From Mycobacterium sp. E787 (lineage in GTDB: Bacteria > Actinomycetota > Actinomycetes > Mycobacteriales > Mycobacteriaceae), in assembly GCF_001668725.1 (NCBI RefSeq), contig NZ_LZKL01000012.1, positions 112,646 to 176,645 of the forward strand: a stretch of 64,000 bases of DNA. Reading direction: 5' to 3'. The notes below the pieces were generated by a model. The model saw nothing but the letters and a program-made list of their open reading frames with translations. It did not search any database and was not told the origin of the DNA. Below are positions 36,427 to 45,759 of the stretch, in pieces (the first letter of the stretch is position 1; the number at the start of each line of letters is the position of its first letter). The position numbers and the translations under genes were made by a program.

Positions 36427-37503
36427 TTAGAACATCGCCGCCGACCCGACTTCGGGATGGCCGCGCATGTACTCCACCAGCCGATCGACGTAGTCGGGGA
36501 ACGGGGGTGCCTGGATGCCGCTGCCGGCGAGGTCGGCACGGCAATGGTCGGTCGCATAGGTGGTGGGGTGCGCGAAGTAGTCCACCGCTTCGGGAGGGAT
36601 CCGCATCAGGCGGTAGAGGCCCGGAACGTGAGCCAGGGACGCCTTGGCCAGCCCGCGCGGCAGGGGGACCTTGATGAGTTCCCGGCCGGTTGCCTCGGCG
36701 AGGGTCACCGCCATCTCGTCGACGGTGAGCGGGTGCGGATCCGCCACTTGATAGGTCCGGCCCTCGGAAGCGGGAAGGCCACTGAGATATCCGACCGCAT
36801 CGACGACGAAGTCGCGCGGGACGACGTTCACCCGCGTCGCGGTCGGGTCGCCGGCCACCGGCAGGATCGCGCGCCGGGGCTGTCGCATCAGCCACTGCAT
36901 CACGAAGTAGGGCCCGTCGAACTTCTGCGTCTCGCCGGTGCGGCTGTCCCCGACCACGATCGAGGGGCGATAGATCGTGGCGGGCATGCCCGCGGACATG
37001 TGCCGGCGGACCTCCGCCTCGGCCTGGTTCTTGGTCTCCTCGTAGTAGTTGTTGAACGGCGCGCCGACCTCGAGGTCGTCCTCGGTGAACGAACCGGGGT
37101 AGCGACCGCTGACATAACACGTGCTGAAGTAGTGCAGGCGCGTCAGCAAGGGGCAGCGCTCCAGCGCGTCCAGCACGTTGCGGGTGCCGTCGACGTTGAC
37201 CCGCATCGCCACGTCCCGGGCGACGGCCAGGTCGTAGGCGGCGGCGAGGTGCCATGCCTCGGTGACCCCGACGAGGGTGTCCGCGGCGAGGCCCAGCCCG
37301 GGCTGGGTGATGTCGCCCTCGGCCACCTGGATCCGGCCCTCCAGGAACGGATGTGCCGCGCCCAGTTCGGCCACCCGGCGATCGGCGAGCGCGGCGAATT
37401 TGGGCTGCACCAAACAGATCGCGGAGCTGTCAACGCGTTTCAGGATCCCCGGCAGCAACGCGCTGCCGAGAAAGCCCGGGAATCCGGTCATCAATACGGT
37501 CAT
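36427..37503 (-). CDS. NAD(P)-dependent extended-SDR reductase (fatty-acyl reductase/epimerase-like)
   Basis: A 358-residue extended SDR. The start MTVLMTGFPGFLGSALLPGI carries the TGxxGxLG cofactor motif; HLAAAYD, FSTCYVSG and YYEETK (YxxxK) follow. The pattern is closest to the NAD-binding reductase domains of fatty-acyl and carboxylic-acid reductases (the male-sterility/NAD_binding_4 group) rather than sugar epimerases. With fadD upstream (76-base gap) and WS/DGAT downstream (41-base gap), a plausible job is reducing an activated acyl group to the aldehyde or alcohol for wax-ester formation. That role is inferred. Confidence 0.85.
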   Translation of the reverse strand: MTVLMTGFPGFLGSALLPGILKRVDSSAICLVQPKFAALADRRVAELGAAHPFLEGRIQVAEGDITQPGLGLAADTLVGVTEAWHLAAAYDLAVARDVAMRVNVDGTRNVLDALERCPLLTRLHYFSTCYVSGRYPGSFTEDDLEVGAPFNNYYEETKNQAEAEVRRHMSAGMPATIYRPSIVVGDSRTGETQKFDGPYFVMQWLMRQPRRAILPVAGDPTATRVNVVPRDFVVDAVGYLSGLPASEGRTYQVADPHPLTVDEMAVTLAEATGRELIKVPLPRGLAKASLAHVPGLYRLMRIPPEAVDYFAHPTTYATDHCRADLAGSGIQAPPFPDYVDRLVEYMRGHPEVGSAAMF

Positions 37504-37579
37504 CGCTGCACCTCTCTAGGATGAACTCCGGCTTGGTCCTCGGCGGTGACTCGGCGCGCTCTTGCGAGCGGCCCCGGCG

Positions 37580-39382
37580 TCACCGCTTGCTGTAGATCGC
37601 GTCGATCTCCTTGGCGAACCGCTCCGCCACGACGTTGCGCTTGACCTTGAGCGTGGGGGTCAACTCGCCGGTGAGCACCGTGAAGTCCACCGGCAGGATG
37701 CGGAACTTGCGGATCGATTCCGCGTGCGACACAGTCTGGTTGGCCTGCTTCACCGCCTGATCGATCTCGCCGACCAGATCAGGGTCGTCGATCAGGTCCG
37801 CGACGGACGCGGTGCCGTCCTTGCCGTGGTGCTGCTTCCACACGTCGAAGCCTTCGGGGTCGATCGCGATGAGGGCGCCGATGAACGGCCTGTCGTCACC
37901 GACCACCATCGCCTGGCTGATCAGCGGGTGGGCCCGCAATTGGTCTTCCAGCACGGCCGGGGCCACGTTCTTGCCGCCCGCCGTCACGATGATCTCCTTC
38001 TTGCGCCCGATGATCGACAAGAACCCGTCGTCGTCGACGGACCCGAGGTCACCGGTGTGGAACCACCCGTTGACGATCGCCTCTGCTGTCGCGCTCTCGT
38101 TGTGCCAATAGCCGTCGAACACCACCCCGCCGCGCACCAGAACCTCGCCGTCGTTGGCGATCGCCATGCTGTTGCCCGGCAACAACTTTCCCACCGTTCC
38201 GAGCCGCTCCTCACCGATCTGGTTCACGGTGATCGCGGCGCTGGTCTCGGTGAGGCCATAGCCCTCGTAGATCGTCAGCCCGGCGCCCCGGTAGAAGTGG
38301 CACAGCCGCTTGCCCAACGGGGCCCCGCCGGAGACCGCGGCATGGCAATCGCCGCCGAGCGCGGCGCGCAGCTTGCCGTACACCAGCCGATCGAACAGCG
38401 CGTGCCTGGCCCGCAGCCGCCAGTCGGGGCCGCCGGAGTCCTGCGCCGTGCTCCACTCGATCGCCGTGCGGGCGGCCACATCGAAAATCAGGCCCCTGCC
38501 CCCGTCGCGGGCCTTCAATTCGGCTGCGTTGTAGACCTTTTCGAAGACCCTGGGCACCGAGACGACCACCGTGGGCCTGAAGACGGCCAGCGTCGGGAGC
38601 AGGTTCTTGATGTCGCTCGTGTAGCCGATGGTGACCTTGTTGGCGAACGCCGACATCGACAGCGAGCGCGCCAGCACGTGGGCGAGCGGCAGGAAAATCA
38701 GCAGCCGTTCACCCTTGCGCAACAACGTCGGGAAGCAGGTCGCCGCGCCGCGAGTTTCGTACAGGAGGTTGGAGTGCGTCAGCCGGCAACCCTTGGGGCG
38801 CCCCGTCGTGCCCGACGTGTAGATCAGCGTTGCCGGGTCGGCGGCCCGCAACCCCGCCAGGCGCTCGTCGAGTTGGCCGCTTTCCACCGCCTTGCCGGCC
38901 TCGGCGAGCTCGTCGAGTGCCGCGGCCCCGCCCGACTCCAGGTACAGGATCTTGCGCAGGCTCGGCAGTTCGTCGCTGAGTTCCTTGACGAGCCGGGCGT
39001 GCCCATCGGTCTCGGCGATCACCAGCACCGCTCCGGAGTCCTCCAGCACCCAGCGCACCTGTTCGGCCGACGACGTGTCGTAGATCGGCACCGTGACCGC
39101 TCCCACCGACAGGATCGCGTAGTCGAGGATCACCCACTCGTAGCGGGTGGCCGACAGGATCGCCACCCGATCGCCGGCCTGCACGCCCTCGGCGATCAGG
39201 CCGAGCGCGGTCGCGCGGATCTGCTGGGCGGCCTCGGCGCAGGTCACATCGGTCCACACGTCGCCGATGAGGCGCCGAAAGATCACCTGATCGGGGTCGT
39301 CCCGTTCGTGCGAGTACACACTGCTGACGATGCTGTCGTGGTCGTCGACGGTGAAGCTTGCCGGAACGCTGAATTCACGCAT
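37580..39382 (-). CDS. Long-chain fatty-acid-CoA ligase (FadD15-like)
   Basis: A 600-residue AMP-forming acyl-CoA synthetase, close in length and sequence to M. tuberculosis FadD15 ([12 protein letters not shown] start; [11 protein letters not shown]). It has the AMP-binding motif [47 protein letters not shown] and the C-terminal catalytic KVKRN. It activates long-chain fatty acids to acyl-CoA. ATG 39382. It is central to the nine-gene minus-strand unit, 80 bases after DUF1330. An antisense open frame over the whole gene is a codon-bias shadow. Confidence 0.94.
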   Translation of the reverse strand: MREFSVPASFTVDDHDSIVSSVYSHERDDPDQVIFRRLIGDVWTDVTCAEAAQQIRATALGLIAEGVQAGDRVAILSATRYEWVILDYAILSVGAVTVPIYDTSSAEQVRWVLEDSGAVLVIAETDGHARLVKELSDELPSLRKILYLESGGAAALDELAEAGKAVESGQLDERLAGLRAADPATLIYTSGTTGRPKGCRLTHSNLLYETRGAATCFPTLLRKGERLLIFLPLAHVLARSLSMSAFANKVTIGYTSDIKNLLPTLAVFRPTVVVSVPRVFEKVYNAAELKARDGGRGLIFDVAARTAIEWSTAQDSGGPDWRLRARHALFDRLVYGKLRAALGGDCHAAVSGGAPLGKRLCHFYRGAGLTIYEGYGLTETSAAITVNQIGEERLGTVGKLLPGNSMAIANDGEVLVRGGVVFDGYWHNESATAEAIVNGWFHTGDLGSVDDDGFLSIIGRKKEIIVTAGGKNVAPAVLEDQLRAHPLISQAMVVGDDRPFIGALIAIDPEGFDVWKQHHGKDGTASVADLIDDPDLVGEIDQAVKQANQTVSHAESIRKFRILPVDFTVLTGELTPTLKVKRNVVAERFAKEIDAIYSKR

Positions 39383-39462
39383 GAACTAAAGACGCTAACC
39401 GCCTTGACCGTGGGCTTCCTAGTGGTCAAAAGTCCCAGCATCAAGGGCCTATTGGCGGCCGC

Positions 39463-39846
39463 TCACACCGCCAGCGACCACTCCGAGGTGGCGATCAGGT
39501 CGCCGCGGTCCAATCCGGCGGCCCGGTGCTCGTGCACCTCGGCGTATTCCGGCGTCGTCACCATGTCGATGAAGGCCTGGGGCGTCGGGTATTCGACGAT
39601 GAGGATCGCGTCCCACCACGGCCTTTCGCCCTCACCGATGACGAACGCCGGCGCGGTGCCGGCATAGCGGACGGTGGCGCCGACGCGTTCGAGATGCGGC
39701 GCGACCTCCCGCCCGTACCGCTGGTAGGACTCCAGGCCGCCTTCGGCCTTGAACTTCAGCAGGTTGACCATCAAAACCGGCGCGTCGGCCGGCCGGGCGG
39801 TGAGCGCCGAGAACTGCTCTGCGGTGGGCGCCATGACTGTGCTCAC
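39463..39846 (-). CDS. DUF1330 family protein
   Basis: A 127-residue DUF1330 protein (dimeric alpha-beta barrel type) with MVNLLKFK, YGREVAPHLERVGATVRYAG and WDAILIVEYPTPQAFIDMV. GTG 39846 follows an AGGAG, 15 bases after the alpha/beta hydrolase gene stop. The family includes small-molecule-binding or isomerase-like proteins without a firm reaction. It belongs to the operon controlled from the 41.6 kb promoter. Confidence 0.88.
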   Translation of the reverse strand: MSTVMAPTAEQFSALTARPADAPVLMVNLLKFKAEGGLESYQRYGREVAPHLERVGATVRYAGTAPAFVIGEGERPWWDAILIVEYPTPQAFIDMVTTPEYAEVHEHRAAGLDRGDLIATSEWSLAV

Positions 39847-39861
39847 GTCAATCTCCTTGTG

Positions 39862-40716
39862 TTAGTTGGATTTCTGAACGTTCAAGCCGACCCGCTCGCG
39901 CAGGAACGGGACGACGAACCCGGCAACGCGCTCGGGCTGTTCGAGCCAGGACCAGTGACCGACGCCGGGCAAGATCTCCACCTGCGCGCGCGGGAACACG
40001 CGGAGCTGGCGTTCGGCCTGCTCGACGGGGATATAGACGTCCGCGGCGCCGAACACCACCAGCGTGTCCGGATCGCGTTTGCGCAGCGGTTCGACGAGCC
40101 CGTCCAGGTCTTTTTGCCGGGTGGAGCGGTAGAGCCTCAGCACGGCGCGCTTCGTCCCGCGCGGGAGCAGGTGTTCGGTGATCCGGTCCGCCCATTCCGG
40201 GGGCAGCCCCGGGTTGTCATGCCCGATCACCAAGCGCACCAGGCGGCGGGTGGCCGTCCGCATGAACAGTTCCCCGGCCACCGGAGTGCGCCATACGTGC
40301 GCCAACCGGTGCCACTTGTAGTCGAGCAGCACCCCGGTGTTGATCGAGGTGACGCTGGCGACGTTTCCCGGATGGGTCGCGGCCCAGGTCAGCGCGATCG
40401 GTCCGCCGAAGTCGTGGGCGACCAGGTGCACCCGTGCGATGCCGAGCCGGTCGATGAGCCCGCCCAGGTGTGCGGCATAGCCGGCCAGCGTGTAGTCCTG
40501 ATCGTCCCTTTTGTCCGCGCCGCCGAACCCGGGCAGGTCGGGTGCGACGACCCGGGCGAACTCCGCCACGGGTTTCATCAGCGGTTCCCAGTCGCTGCCG
40601 GCGTCGGGGTTGCCGTGCACGAAGACGACGGCCTCGTCGTCCGGCCCGGTGCCGCCGATCAGCACCGGTGAGCGGACACCGTCGACGTCGACCGTTCGTA
40701 CCTCGAATCCGGTCAC
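39862..40716 (-). CDS. Alpha/beta hydrolase, epoxide-hydrolase-like
   Basis: A 284-residue alpha/beta hydrolase. It has the oxyanion motif FVHGNPDAGSDW, a nucleophile elbow LVAHDFGGPIAL with Asp rather than Ser, and GVGHWSWLEQPE with the catalytic His. An Asp nucleophile points to epoxide hydrolase or dehalogenase chemistry rather than esterase. Its start overlaps the SDR stop by 4 bases (ATGA). It shares the operon with an SDR and two other hydrolytic or oxidative enzymes. Confidence 0.88.
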   Translation of the reverse strand: MTGFEVRTVDVDGVRSPVLIGGTGPDDEAVVFVHGNPDAGSDWEPLMKPVAEFARVVAPDLPGFGGADKRDDQDYTLAGYAAHLGGLIDRLGIARVHLVAHDFGGPIALTWAATHPGNVASVTSINTGVLLDYKWHRLAHVWRTPVAGELFMRTATRRLVRLVIGHDNPGLPPEWADRITEHLLPRGTKRAVLRLYRSTRQKDLDGLVEPLRKRDPDTLVVFGAADVYIPVEQAERQLRVFPRAQVEILPGVGHWSWLEQPERVAGFVVPFLRERVGLNVQKSN

Positions 40717-41543
40717 CGCCCCGTCTCCTTCACCTCGGCGTCCATGCGCCGCCGGTATGTGTCGCGGGTGTCCATGTCGGCCTCGGCCATGATGCTGTCC
40801 GCCCGCAGCGCCCGCTTGATCCGATCGGCGATGGCCGGCGGTGTTCCTGCCACCAGCCGCGCGATCGGCCCGATCTCCCGCGGGACGAACACCTCCTCGC
40901 GTCCCGTGCGGAGGGCGTCGATGATCGCGTCGGCGACCGCTTCGGGGCCGACTACCCTTGTGCCCCTTGCCTTTCCGAAGCCACTGATCATGTCGGTGCG
41001 GATCAGGCCGGGCATGACGACGGTGGTGCGCACGCCCGTACCGCGGGTCTCTGCCCGAATCGCCCGGGTAAACCCGACGACGGCGTGCTTCGTGGCCGCG
41101 TAGGTCGCCCCGCCGGCGGTCGCGATCTGCCCGGCCGACGAGGCCAGGTTCACGATGTGGCCGTGCCGCCGGGGGACGAAACGCCGAAGTGCCAGCCGGG
41201 TTCCGGTGAGCACGCCGCCGAGATTGATCTCCACCAGCCGTTGAGTGTCGTGGGGGTCTTCGTCGATGAACGGGCCGATCGGCGCGATGCCGGCGTTGTT
41301 GATGAGCGCCTCGAGGGGGCCGACGCGTTGTTCCGCCTCATCGAGGAACGCTTCGAAGCTCTGCGGGTCGCGCACGTCGAGTGGCAAGCCACTGGCCCCC
41401 GCGCCCAACTCGTCGGCGACCGCTGCCACCAGGGCGCCGTCGATGTCACCGATGACCACTGGCATGCCTGCGCGCAGGCAGGCCTCGGCGGTGGCGCGGC
41501 CGATGCCGCGGGCTCCGCCGGTGATGGCGACACGGAAAGCCAT
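40713..41543 (-). CDS. Short-chain dehydrogenase (SadH-like)
   Basis: A 276-residue SDR with TGGARGIG, NNAG, NLASSAG and YAATK (YxxxK), and a long C-terminal tail (IADRIKRALRADSIMAEADM) often seen in mycobacterial SadH-type enzymes. ATG 41543 has GAGGAG upstream; an earlier in-frame ATG (41558) overlaps that site. It is the first gene of the nine-gene minus-strand unit and is divergent from the AraC gene. The direct-repeat operator lies 74 bases before its start codon. Confidence 0.9.
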   Translation of the reverse strand: MAFRVAITGGARGIGRATAEACLRAGMPVVIGDIDGALVAAVADELGAGASGLPLDVRDPQSFEAFLDEAEQRVGPLEALINNAGIAPIGPFIDEDPHDTQRLVEINLGGVLTGTRLALRRFVPRRHGHIVNLASSAGQIATAGGATYAATKHAVVGFTRAIRAETRGTGVRTTVVMPGLIRTDMISGFGKARGTRVVGPEAVADAIIDALRTGREEVFVPREIGPIARLVAGTPPAIADRIKRALRADSIMAEADMDTRDTYRRRMDAEVKETGR

Positions 41544-41616
41544 GTCCGTTCTCCTCATCCACAATCGCCGCTCTTCACGACGACTCCACGATCCCGCGCC
41601 GATGCGGTCGCCGTCT

Positions 41617-41652
41617 TGACACTTCGCGACAGCCTTTTGACACTTCAAGACA
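41617..41652. promoter_or_regulatory. Probable AraC (VirS-like) operator, site A
   Basis: Two half-sites of the form TGACACTTCNNGACA begin at 41617 and 41638, 21 bases apart (two helical turns), joined by CC-TTT. The same 36-base layout recurs at 44300-44335 before the MymA-like gene. It lies between the divergent SDR (start 41543) and AraC (start 41703) genes. Direct repeats two turns apart are typical of AraC-family binding. Confidence 0.75.
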
Positions 41653-41702
41653 CGACCACCGGCCCTTGACATGGTGTCGCCGCGCGCTGAAGGGTCAATC
41701 AC

Positions 41703-42719
41703 ATGTCCGTGGTCCGCGGGACGGCGCTCTCGAATTACCCGAGCCTGGTGGCCGAACTGGGCGGCGACCCGGCGAGCCTGCTGCGCGCGGCGGGCATCCG
41801 GCAGCAGGACGCCGGCAACTACGACACGTTCATTCCCTACCTCGCGGCGATACACGCGATCGAGTCCGCCGCCCAGGCCACGAACACCCCCGACTTCGGG
41901 CGGCGGCTGGCGCAACGGCAGGGCATCGAGATCCTGGGTCCGGTCGGCGTGGCGGCCCGCACCGCCGCAACCGTCGCCGACGCGTTGGCGATCTTCGGCA
42001 CGTACATGGCGGCCTACAGCCCGGTGATCGGTATCCGCGTGCTACCGCTGCCCGACCCGGAGCTGTCGTTCCTGACCGTCGAGTTTCTCCTCGACCACGC
42101 GCCGCCGCACCAGCAGACCACCGAACTGGCGCTGGGTGTTTCGCTGAGGGTGTTCCGGCTGCTGATGGGCGCCGACTACACCCCGGTGAAGGTGCACCTG
42201 CCGCACGAACCGCTCACGCCGAGAGCCGACTACGTGCGGTACTTCGGATGCACGCCCGAGTTCGCCGCTCCGGCTGGGGGCTTCACGGTACGCACCGCGG
42301 ACCTGAGCCGCCCGTTGCACCGCGATGACGTCGCGCACAAGGCCGTCGTCGACTACCTGAACGGCATCACCCCGCACGACGCCGGGATCGTCGAGTCGGT
42401 GCGGATCATCGTTCGTCAGCTGCTTCCCACCGGGGCGGCGACGCTCGACGTGGTCGCCAATCAGTTCAACGTGCATCCGAAAACGTTGCAGCGCAGGCTC
42501 GCCGACGAGGGCACCACGTTCGCCGCGCTGGTCGACCAAGTCCGCAGGGACGCCGCGGAGCGCTACCTGCGCGGCACCGCCATGAGCCTCAGCCACCTGG
42601 CCCGGGAACTGGGCTACGCGGAGCAAAGCGTGCTGACTCGCTCGTGCAAGCGCTGGTTCGGAACGGGCCCGGCCGCATACCGCAACAACACTCGCGCGCG
42701 GGCGATGGCGCGGGTGTGA
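41703..42719 (+). CDS. AraC-family regulator, VirS-like
   Basis: A 338-residue regulator with an N-terminal arabinose-binding-like domain of the OruR/VirS type (LAQRQGIEILGPVGVAARTA; LPHEPLTPRADYVRYFGCTP; SRPLHRDD) and a C-terminal double helix-turn-helix (LDVVANQFNVHPKTLQRRLA, then SHLARELGYAEQSVLTRSCKRWFG). It reads divergently from the SDR-led operon and converges with the MymA-like gene. M. tuberculosis VirS is divergent from mymA and activates it (family knowledge). Two copies of a direct-repeat operator before both minus-strand units suggest this protein controls both. Confidence 0.93.
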   Translation: MSVVRGTALSNYPSLVAELGGDPASLLRAAGIRQQDAGNYDTFIPYLAAIHAIESAAQATNTPDFGRRLAQRQGIEILGPVGVAARTAATVADALAIFGTYMAAYSPVIGIRVLPLPDPELSFLTVEFLLDHAPPHQQTTELALGVSLRVFRLLMGADYTPVKVHLPHEPLTPRADYVRYFGCTPEFAAPAGGFTVRTADLSRPLHRDDVAHKAVVDYLNGITPHDAGIVESVRIIVRQLLPTGAATLDVVANQFNVHPKTLQRRLADEGTTFAALVDQVRRDAAERYLRGTAMSLSHLARELGYAEQSVLTRSCKRWFGTGPAAYRNNTRARAMARV

Positions 42720-42732
42720 GGGCCCGGGGCGG

Positions 42733-44232
42733 TCACGCGGTCAGCGCGGGCTCGCGGCCGTCGGCGGGCGATGGGGTCGCGAAGAACAGGTTCTTGTCCT
42801 CGACGGGGCCCTCGCGCAGCGTCCGGTAATCGGCGCGGTAGTCCATGCAGGTGCGCCACGGGCCTTCGACGCCCTGACGCGGGAACTGGTCGGCCGCCCG
42901 CTTGACGTAGCCGGCGGCGACTTCCAGCAGTGGACGGGTCGGCATGGATCCCGGCAGCCGCGGGTAGCAGATGGTGTCGCCGTGCGCGTCCATGCGGGCC
43001 AACAGCCGGCAGAAGTGCTCGCAGATCAGGCCGACCTTCAGCGTCCAGGACGAGTTGGTGTAGCCGAACACGTAGGCGAAGTTGGGGACATCGCTCAGCA
43101 GGAAGCCCTTGAAGGCCACCTTTTCCGACAAGTCGACGGGCGCGCCGTCCACCGTGAGCGTGATCCCGCCGAAGGCCAGCAGGTTCAGCCCGGTCGCCGT
43201 GACGATGATGTCGGCATCGAGTTCACGCCCGGATTGCAGCCGAATTCCCCGCTCGGTGAAGGTGTCGATCCGGTCGGTCACCACCGACGCCCGGCCGTCG
43301 CGGATCGCCTTGAACATGTCGGCATCCGGCACCGCGCACAGCCGCTGGTCCCACGGGTTGTAGGCCGGCTTGAAGTGTTCGTCGACCGGATAGCCGGCCG
43401 GCAGTTGCCTGGCGTTGAGGTGGCGGATCAGCCGCCGCGCGGCACGCGGGTACTGCTGGCACAGACGCCAGACGAACCGCTGCTTGGCGATGTTCTTCCG
43501 CCGGGTGATGGCGTAGGCGCGGTCGCGCCCGACGAGTTTGGGCAGCGTGTTGGCGATGCGGTCTTCCGACGGCACCGGCACGATGTAGGTCGGCGAGCGC
43601 TGCAGCATCGTCACGTGCCCGGCCGTCTCGGCCATGGCGGGCACCAGCGTGACTGCGGTCGCGCCGCTGCCGATGATGACCACCCGCTTGCCGCGGTAGT
43701 CCAGGTCGTCCGGCCAGTGCTGCGGGTGCACGATCTGTCCGGCGAACCGCTCCCGCCCCGGAAATTCCGGGGTGAACCCCTCGTCGTAGCGGTAGTAGCC
43801 GCTGGCGCAGAAGAACCACCCGCAACTCATGGTGATGTGCTCACCGGTGTCCTGGCGCTCGATCTCAACGAGCCAGCGGGCATCCTTGGTGGACCAGGCC
43901 GCGCTGATCACCTTGTGCCGGAACCGGATCGACCGGCCGATCCCGTTCTCGGCCACCGTCTCGCGCAGGTAAGCCATGATGGCGTCCGCGCTGGCGATGG
44001 CCTTGTCGTTCTGCCACGCCTTGAACTCGTAGCTGAAGGTGTGCAGGTCCGAGTCCGACCGAATCCCGGGGTAGCGGAACAGGTCCCACGTCCCGCCGAT
44101 CTCGTCGCGGGCTTCCAGGATCGCGAACGTCTTGCCGGGCTGCAGGGTCCGCAGATAGTAGGCTGCGCCGATGCCGGAGATGCCGGCGCCGACGATCAAC
44201 ACGTCGACGTGTTCGATGCTGCTGGCGTTCAT
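42733..44232 (-). CDS. FAD monooxygenase, MymA/Baeyer-Villiger type
   Basis: A 499-residue flavin monooxygenase close to MymA (Rv3083). It has the first Rossmann motif IVGAGISGIGAAYYL, the BVMO-type fingerprint FAGQIVHPQHWP, and a second nucleotide motif VVIIGSGATAVTLVPAMA. It uses NADPH and O2 to oxygenate ketones or related lipids. ATG 44232 follows AGGAAG. The AraC-type operator lies 68 bases upstream. In M. tuberculosis mymA heads an operon with a SadH-type SDR, WS/DGAT and fadD13; here the related genes lie on the other side of the AraC gene. Confidence 0.93.
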   Translation of the reverse strand: MNASSIEHVDVLIVGAGISGIGAAYYLRTLQPGKTFAILEARDEIGGTWDLFRYPGIRSDSDLHTFSYEFKAWQNDKAIASADAIMAYLRETVAENGIGRSIRFRHKVISAAWSTKDARWLVEIERQDTGEHITMSCGWFFCASGYYRYDEGFTPEFPGRERFAGQIVHPQHWPDDLDYRGKRVVIIGSGATAVTLVPAMAETAGHVTMLQRSPTYIVPVPSEDRIANTLPKLVGRDRAYAITRRKNIAKQRFVWRLCQQYPRAARRLIRHLNARQLPAGYPVDEHFKPAYNPWDQRLCAVPDADMFKAIRDGRASVVTDRIDTFTERGIRLQSGRELDADIIVTATGLNLLAFGGITLTVDGAPVDLSEKVAFKGFLLSDVPNFAYVFGYTNSSWTLKVGLICEHFCRLLARMDAHGDTICYPRLPGSMPTRPLLEVAAGYVKRAADQFPRQGVEGPWRTCMDYRADYRTLREGPVEDKNLFFATPSPADGREPALTA

Positions 44233-44299
44233 GGTGCTTCCTGTCCGGGTCGGGGGCTGGTGCTCACCCAACTGTGCGGCACCGCACGCCCGCCGGTAT

Positions 44300-44335
44300 T
44301 GACACCGGAGGACAACCTTTTGATCTTTCAGGACA
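44300..44335. promoter_or_regulatory. Probable AraC (VirS-like) operator, site B
   Basis: This 36-base segment aligns without gaps to site A (41617-41652): TGACACCGGAGGACA at 44300, then ACCTTT, then TGATCTTTCAGGACA at 44321. Orientation and distance to the downstream minus-strand start (about 67 bases, against about 73 at site A) match, which supports a real regulatory element. Confidence 0.75.
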
Positions 44336-44369
44336 GGCGGCCACCCCTTGCCCGCCGCCGAATCGGCGA

Positions 44370-44801
44370 TCACCCGACGGGCGCGATCCCCGCGTTCGAA
44401 ATGGTGAAGCCGCGCCCGGACGTGACCGTGCACGAGATGCCGCTTTCTTCCGACCGGCAGCTGAAGGGGCCGAGCCCGGCCGTTTGGCCGTAGGGCAGGG
44501 TGGGCGTGCCCTGGCCCGCGTTGCCGAGGCAGGATTCCCCCGCGCACCGCTCGAACACCCCGTCGGGGGACATGTGCACCGACTGCGGCGGCGACATCGA
44601 CTGGCAGTACGTCTCGTCGGGAATGCCACCGCCGCGTCGGTAGTCCAACTCGCAACTGATGTTGCGCGACGGGGACAGGAACGAACACCAAGTCTGGCTG
44701 CAGGCCGGATTGTCGGCGGCGGCCCGAGGCGTCCCGACGCCGCAGCCGACCGCGACGATCAGCAGCGCAGCCCAGCTCGCCGCAACGAATGTCCGATGCA
44801 C
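44370..44801 (-). CDS. Secreted Cys-containing protein
   Basis: About 143 residues from GTG 44801: VHRTFVAASWAALLIVAVGC is a hydrophobic export signal, probably cleaved after PRAAA. The mature part has several Cys (ACSQTWC, ISCEL, ERCAGESCLG, FSCRSEESGISC) likely in disulfides. A GGAGG lies just upstream; ATG 44819 is the alternative start. The Cys after AVG could suggest a lipoprotein but the lipobox is imperfect. It is a single gene between the MymA-like operator and an SDR gene. Function unknown. Confidence 0.75.
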   Translation of the reverse strand: MHRTFVAASWAALLIVAVGCGVGTPRAAADNPACSQTWCSFLSPSRNISCELDYRRGGGIPDETYCQSMSPPQSVHMSPDGVFERCAGESCLGNAGQGTPTLPYGQTAGLGPFSCRSEESGISCTVTSGRGFTISNAGIAPVG

Positions 44802-44880
44802 GGCGCCTCCCAAAACCATTGCCGACCGCGAAAGTAACACCGGCGTCGAGCAACCGGGGGCATTTTTGCCCCGATGGTGG

Positions 44881-45738
44881 CTACAAGAGATCGGTGATCG
44901 TCTTCAGCCCCGCGTCGTAGAGCACACCGGGCAGCATGCCGCCGTCGCATTCGATCGTGGTGCCGTTGACGAAGTCGGCCTCACCGCCCGCCAGGAAGAC
45001 GCAGACGCGGCCCACCTCCGCGGGCTCCCCGGCCCGGCGCAACGGGACTGCGGCGAAGTACTTTTCGCCGGTCGGATCGTCCTTCGGCAGCACGAACGAC
45101 CGGAAGTTCTCGGTCATCGTCGGGCCCAGTGCGACGCAGTTCACCCGCACCTTGGGTCCCCACTCCTCGGCCAGCGACCGGGTCAGCTGGTTGAGCCCGC
45201 TCTTGGCCGCCCCGTAGGAGACCAGCGTCGGCGACCCCGCGGGGTGCCCGGCGCCGCTGGAGATGTTGATGATGCAGCCGATGCCGTCCTGGGTGCGCAT
45301 CTGCCGGTACGCGCGGATCGCGAACCACAGCGGGCTGATGAGGTTCATCTGCACCGCGTACGCGTGAAACAGTGCCGTGCGCTCATACTCGTCGTCACTC
45401 GGCGGCGCGCCCTGAATCCGTTGCACGAGTTCGGGAATGCTTTCCGCGTGCGGCGCGGGCACCGTGCCGCCGGCGTTGTTCACCAGGATGTCGACGCGGC
45501 CGTGGGTGGCCACGACGTCGGCGACGAACGAGTCGATGGAGCGGTAATCGCCTTGGTCACAAACCTTTTGGTGGGCGCGTGCGGCCCAGTGCGCGTCGCT
45601 GCCCGGGATGGTGTCCAGCCGCGAACGGGAGCAACCGATGACCGTGGCGCCGGCGCGCAGCAATTCGTGGGCGATGCCGACGCCCACGCCGCGGCTGGTT
45701 CCGGTCACGATCGCGATCTTGCCGTCGAGGACGCCCAT
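44881..45738 (-). CDS. Short-chain dehydrogenase
   Basis: A 285-residue SDR with TGTSRGVGVGIA, NNAG, NISSGAG and YGAAK (YxxxK), and the C-terminal FVNGTTIECDGGMLPG. ATG 45738 (MGVLDGKIAIVTG) has AAGGAAGG 7 bases upstream; an earlier ATG at 45759 is less suitable. An insert near residues 115-135 (AESIPELVQRIQGAPPSDDE) is unusual for classical SDRs. It is divergent from the DapB-like operon, with the perfect palindrome at 45760-45774 in the shared promoter. Confidence 0.9.
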   Translation of the reverse strand: MGVLDGKIAIVTGTSRGVGVGIAHELLRAGATVIGCSRSRLDTIPGSDAHWAARAHQKVCDQGDYRSIDSFVADVVATHGRVDILVNNAGGTVPAPHAESIPELVQRIQGAPPSDDEYERTALFHAYAVQMNLISPLWFAIRAYRQMRTQDGIGCIINISSGAGHPAGSPTLVSYGAAKSGLNQLTRSLAEEWGPKVRVNCVALGPTMTENFRSFVLPKDDPTGEKYFAAVPLRRAGEPAEVGRVCVFLAGGEADFVNGTTIECDGGMLPGVLYDAGLKTITDLL

Positions 45739-45759
45739 CGTCAGGCCTTCCTTGTCCAT

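Noticed and set aside
39383..39462. Possible third AraC operator before fadD (TTGA...TTTTGACC on the minus strand)
   Set aside because: The half-site spacing (about 15 bases) and GACA ends do not match the two good sites.
37562..39667. 701-codon open frame on the plus strand opposite fadD
   Set aside because: It mirrors the fadD gene, has no recognisable domain, and arises from high-GC third-position bias.
42982..44493. Long plus-strand frame opposite the MymA-like gene
   Set aside because: Antisense shadow; low-complexity Arg/His/Gly composition and no homology, whereas the minus-strand frame has clear FAD motifs.
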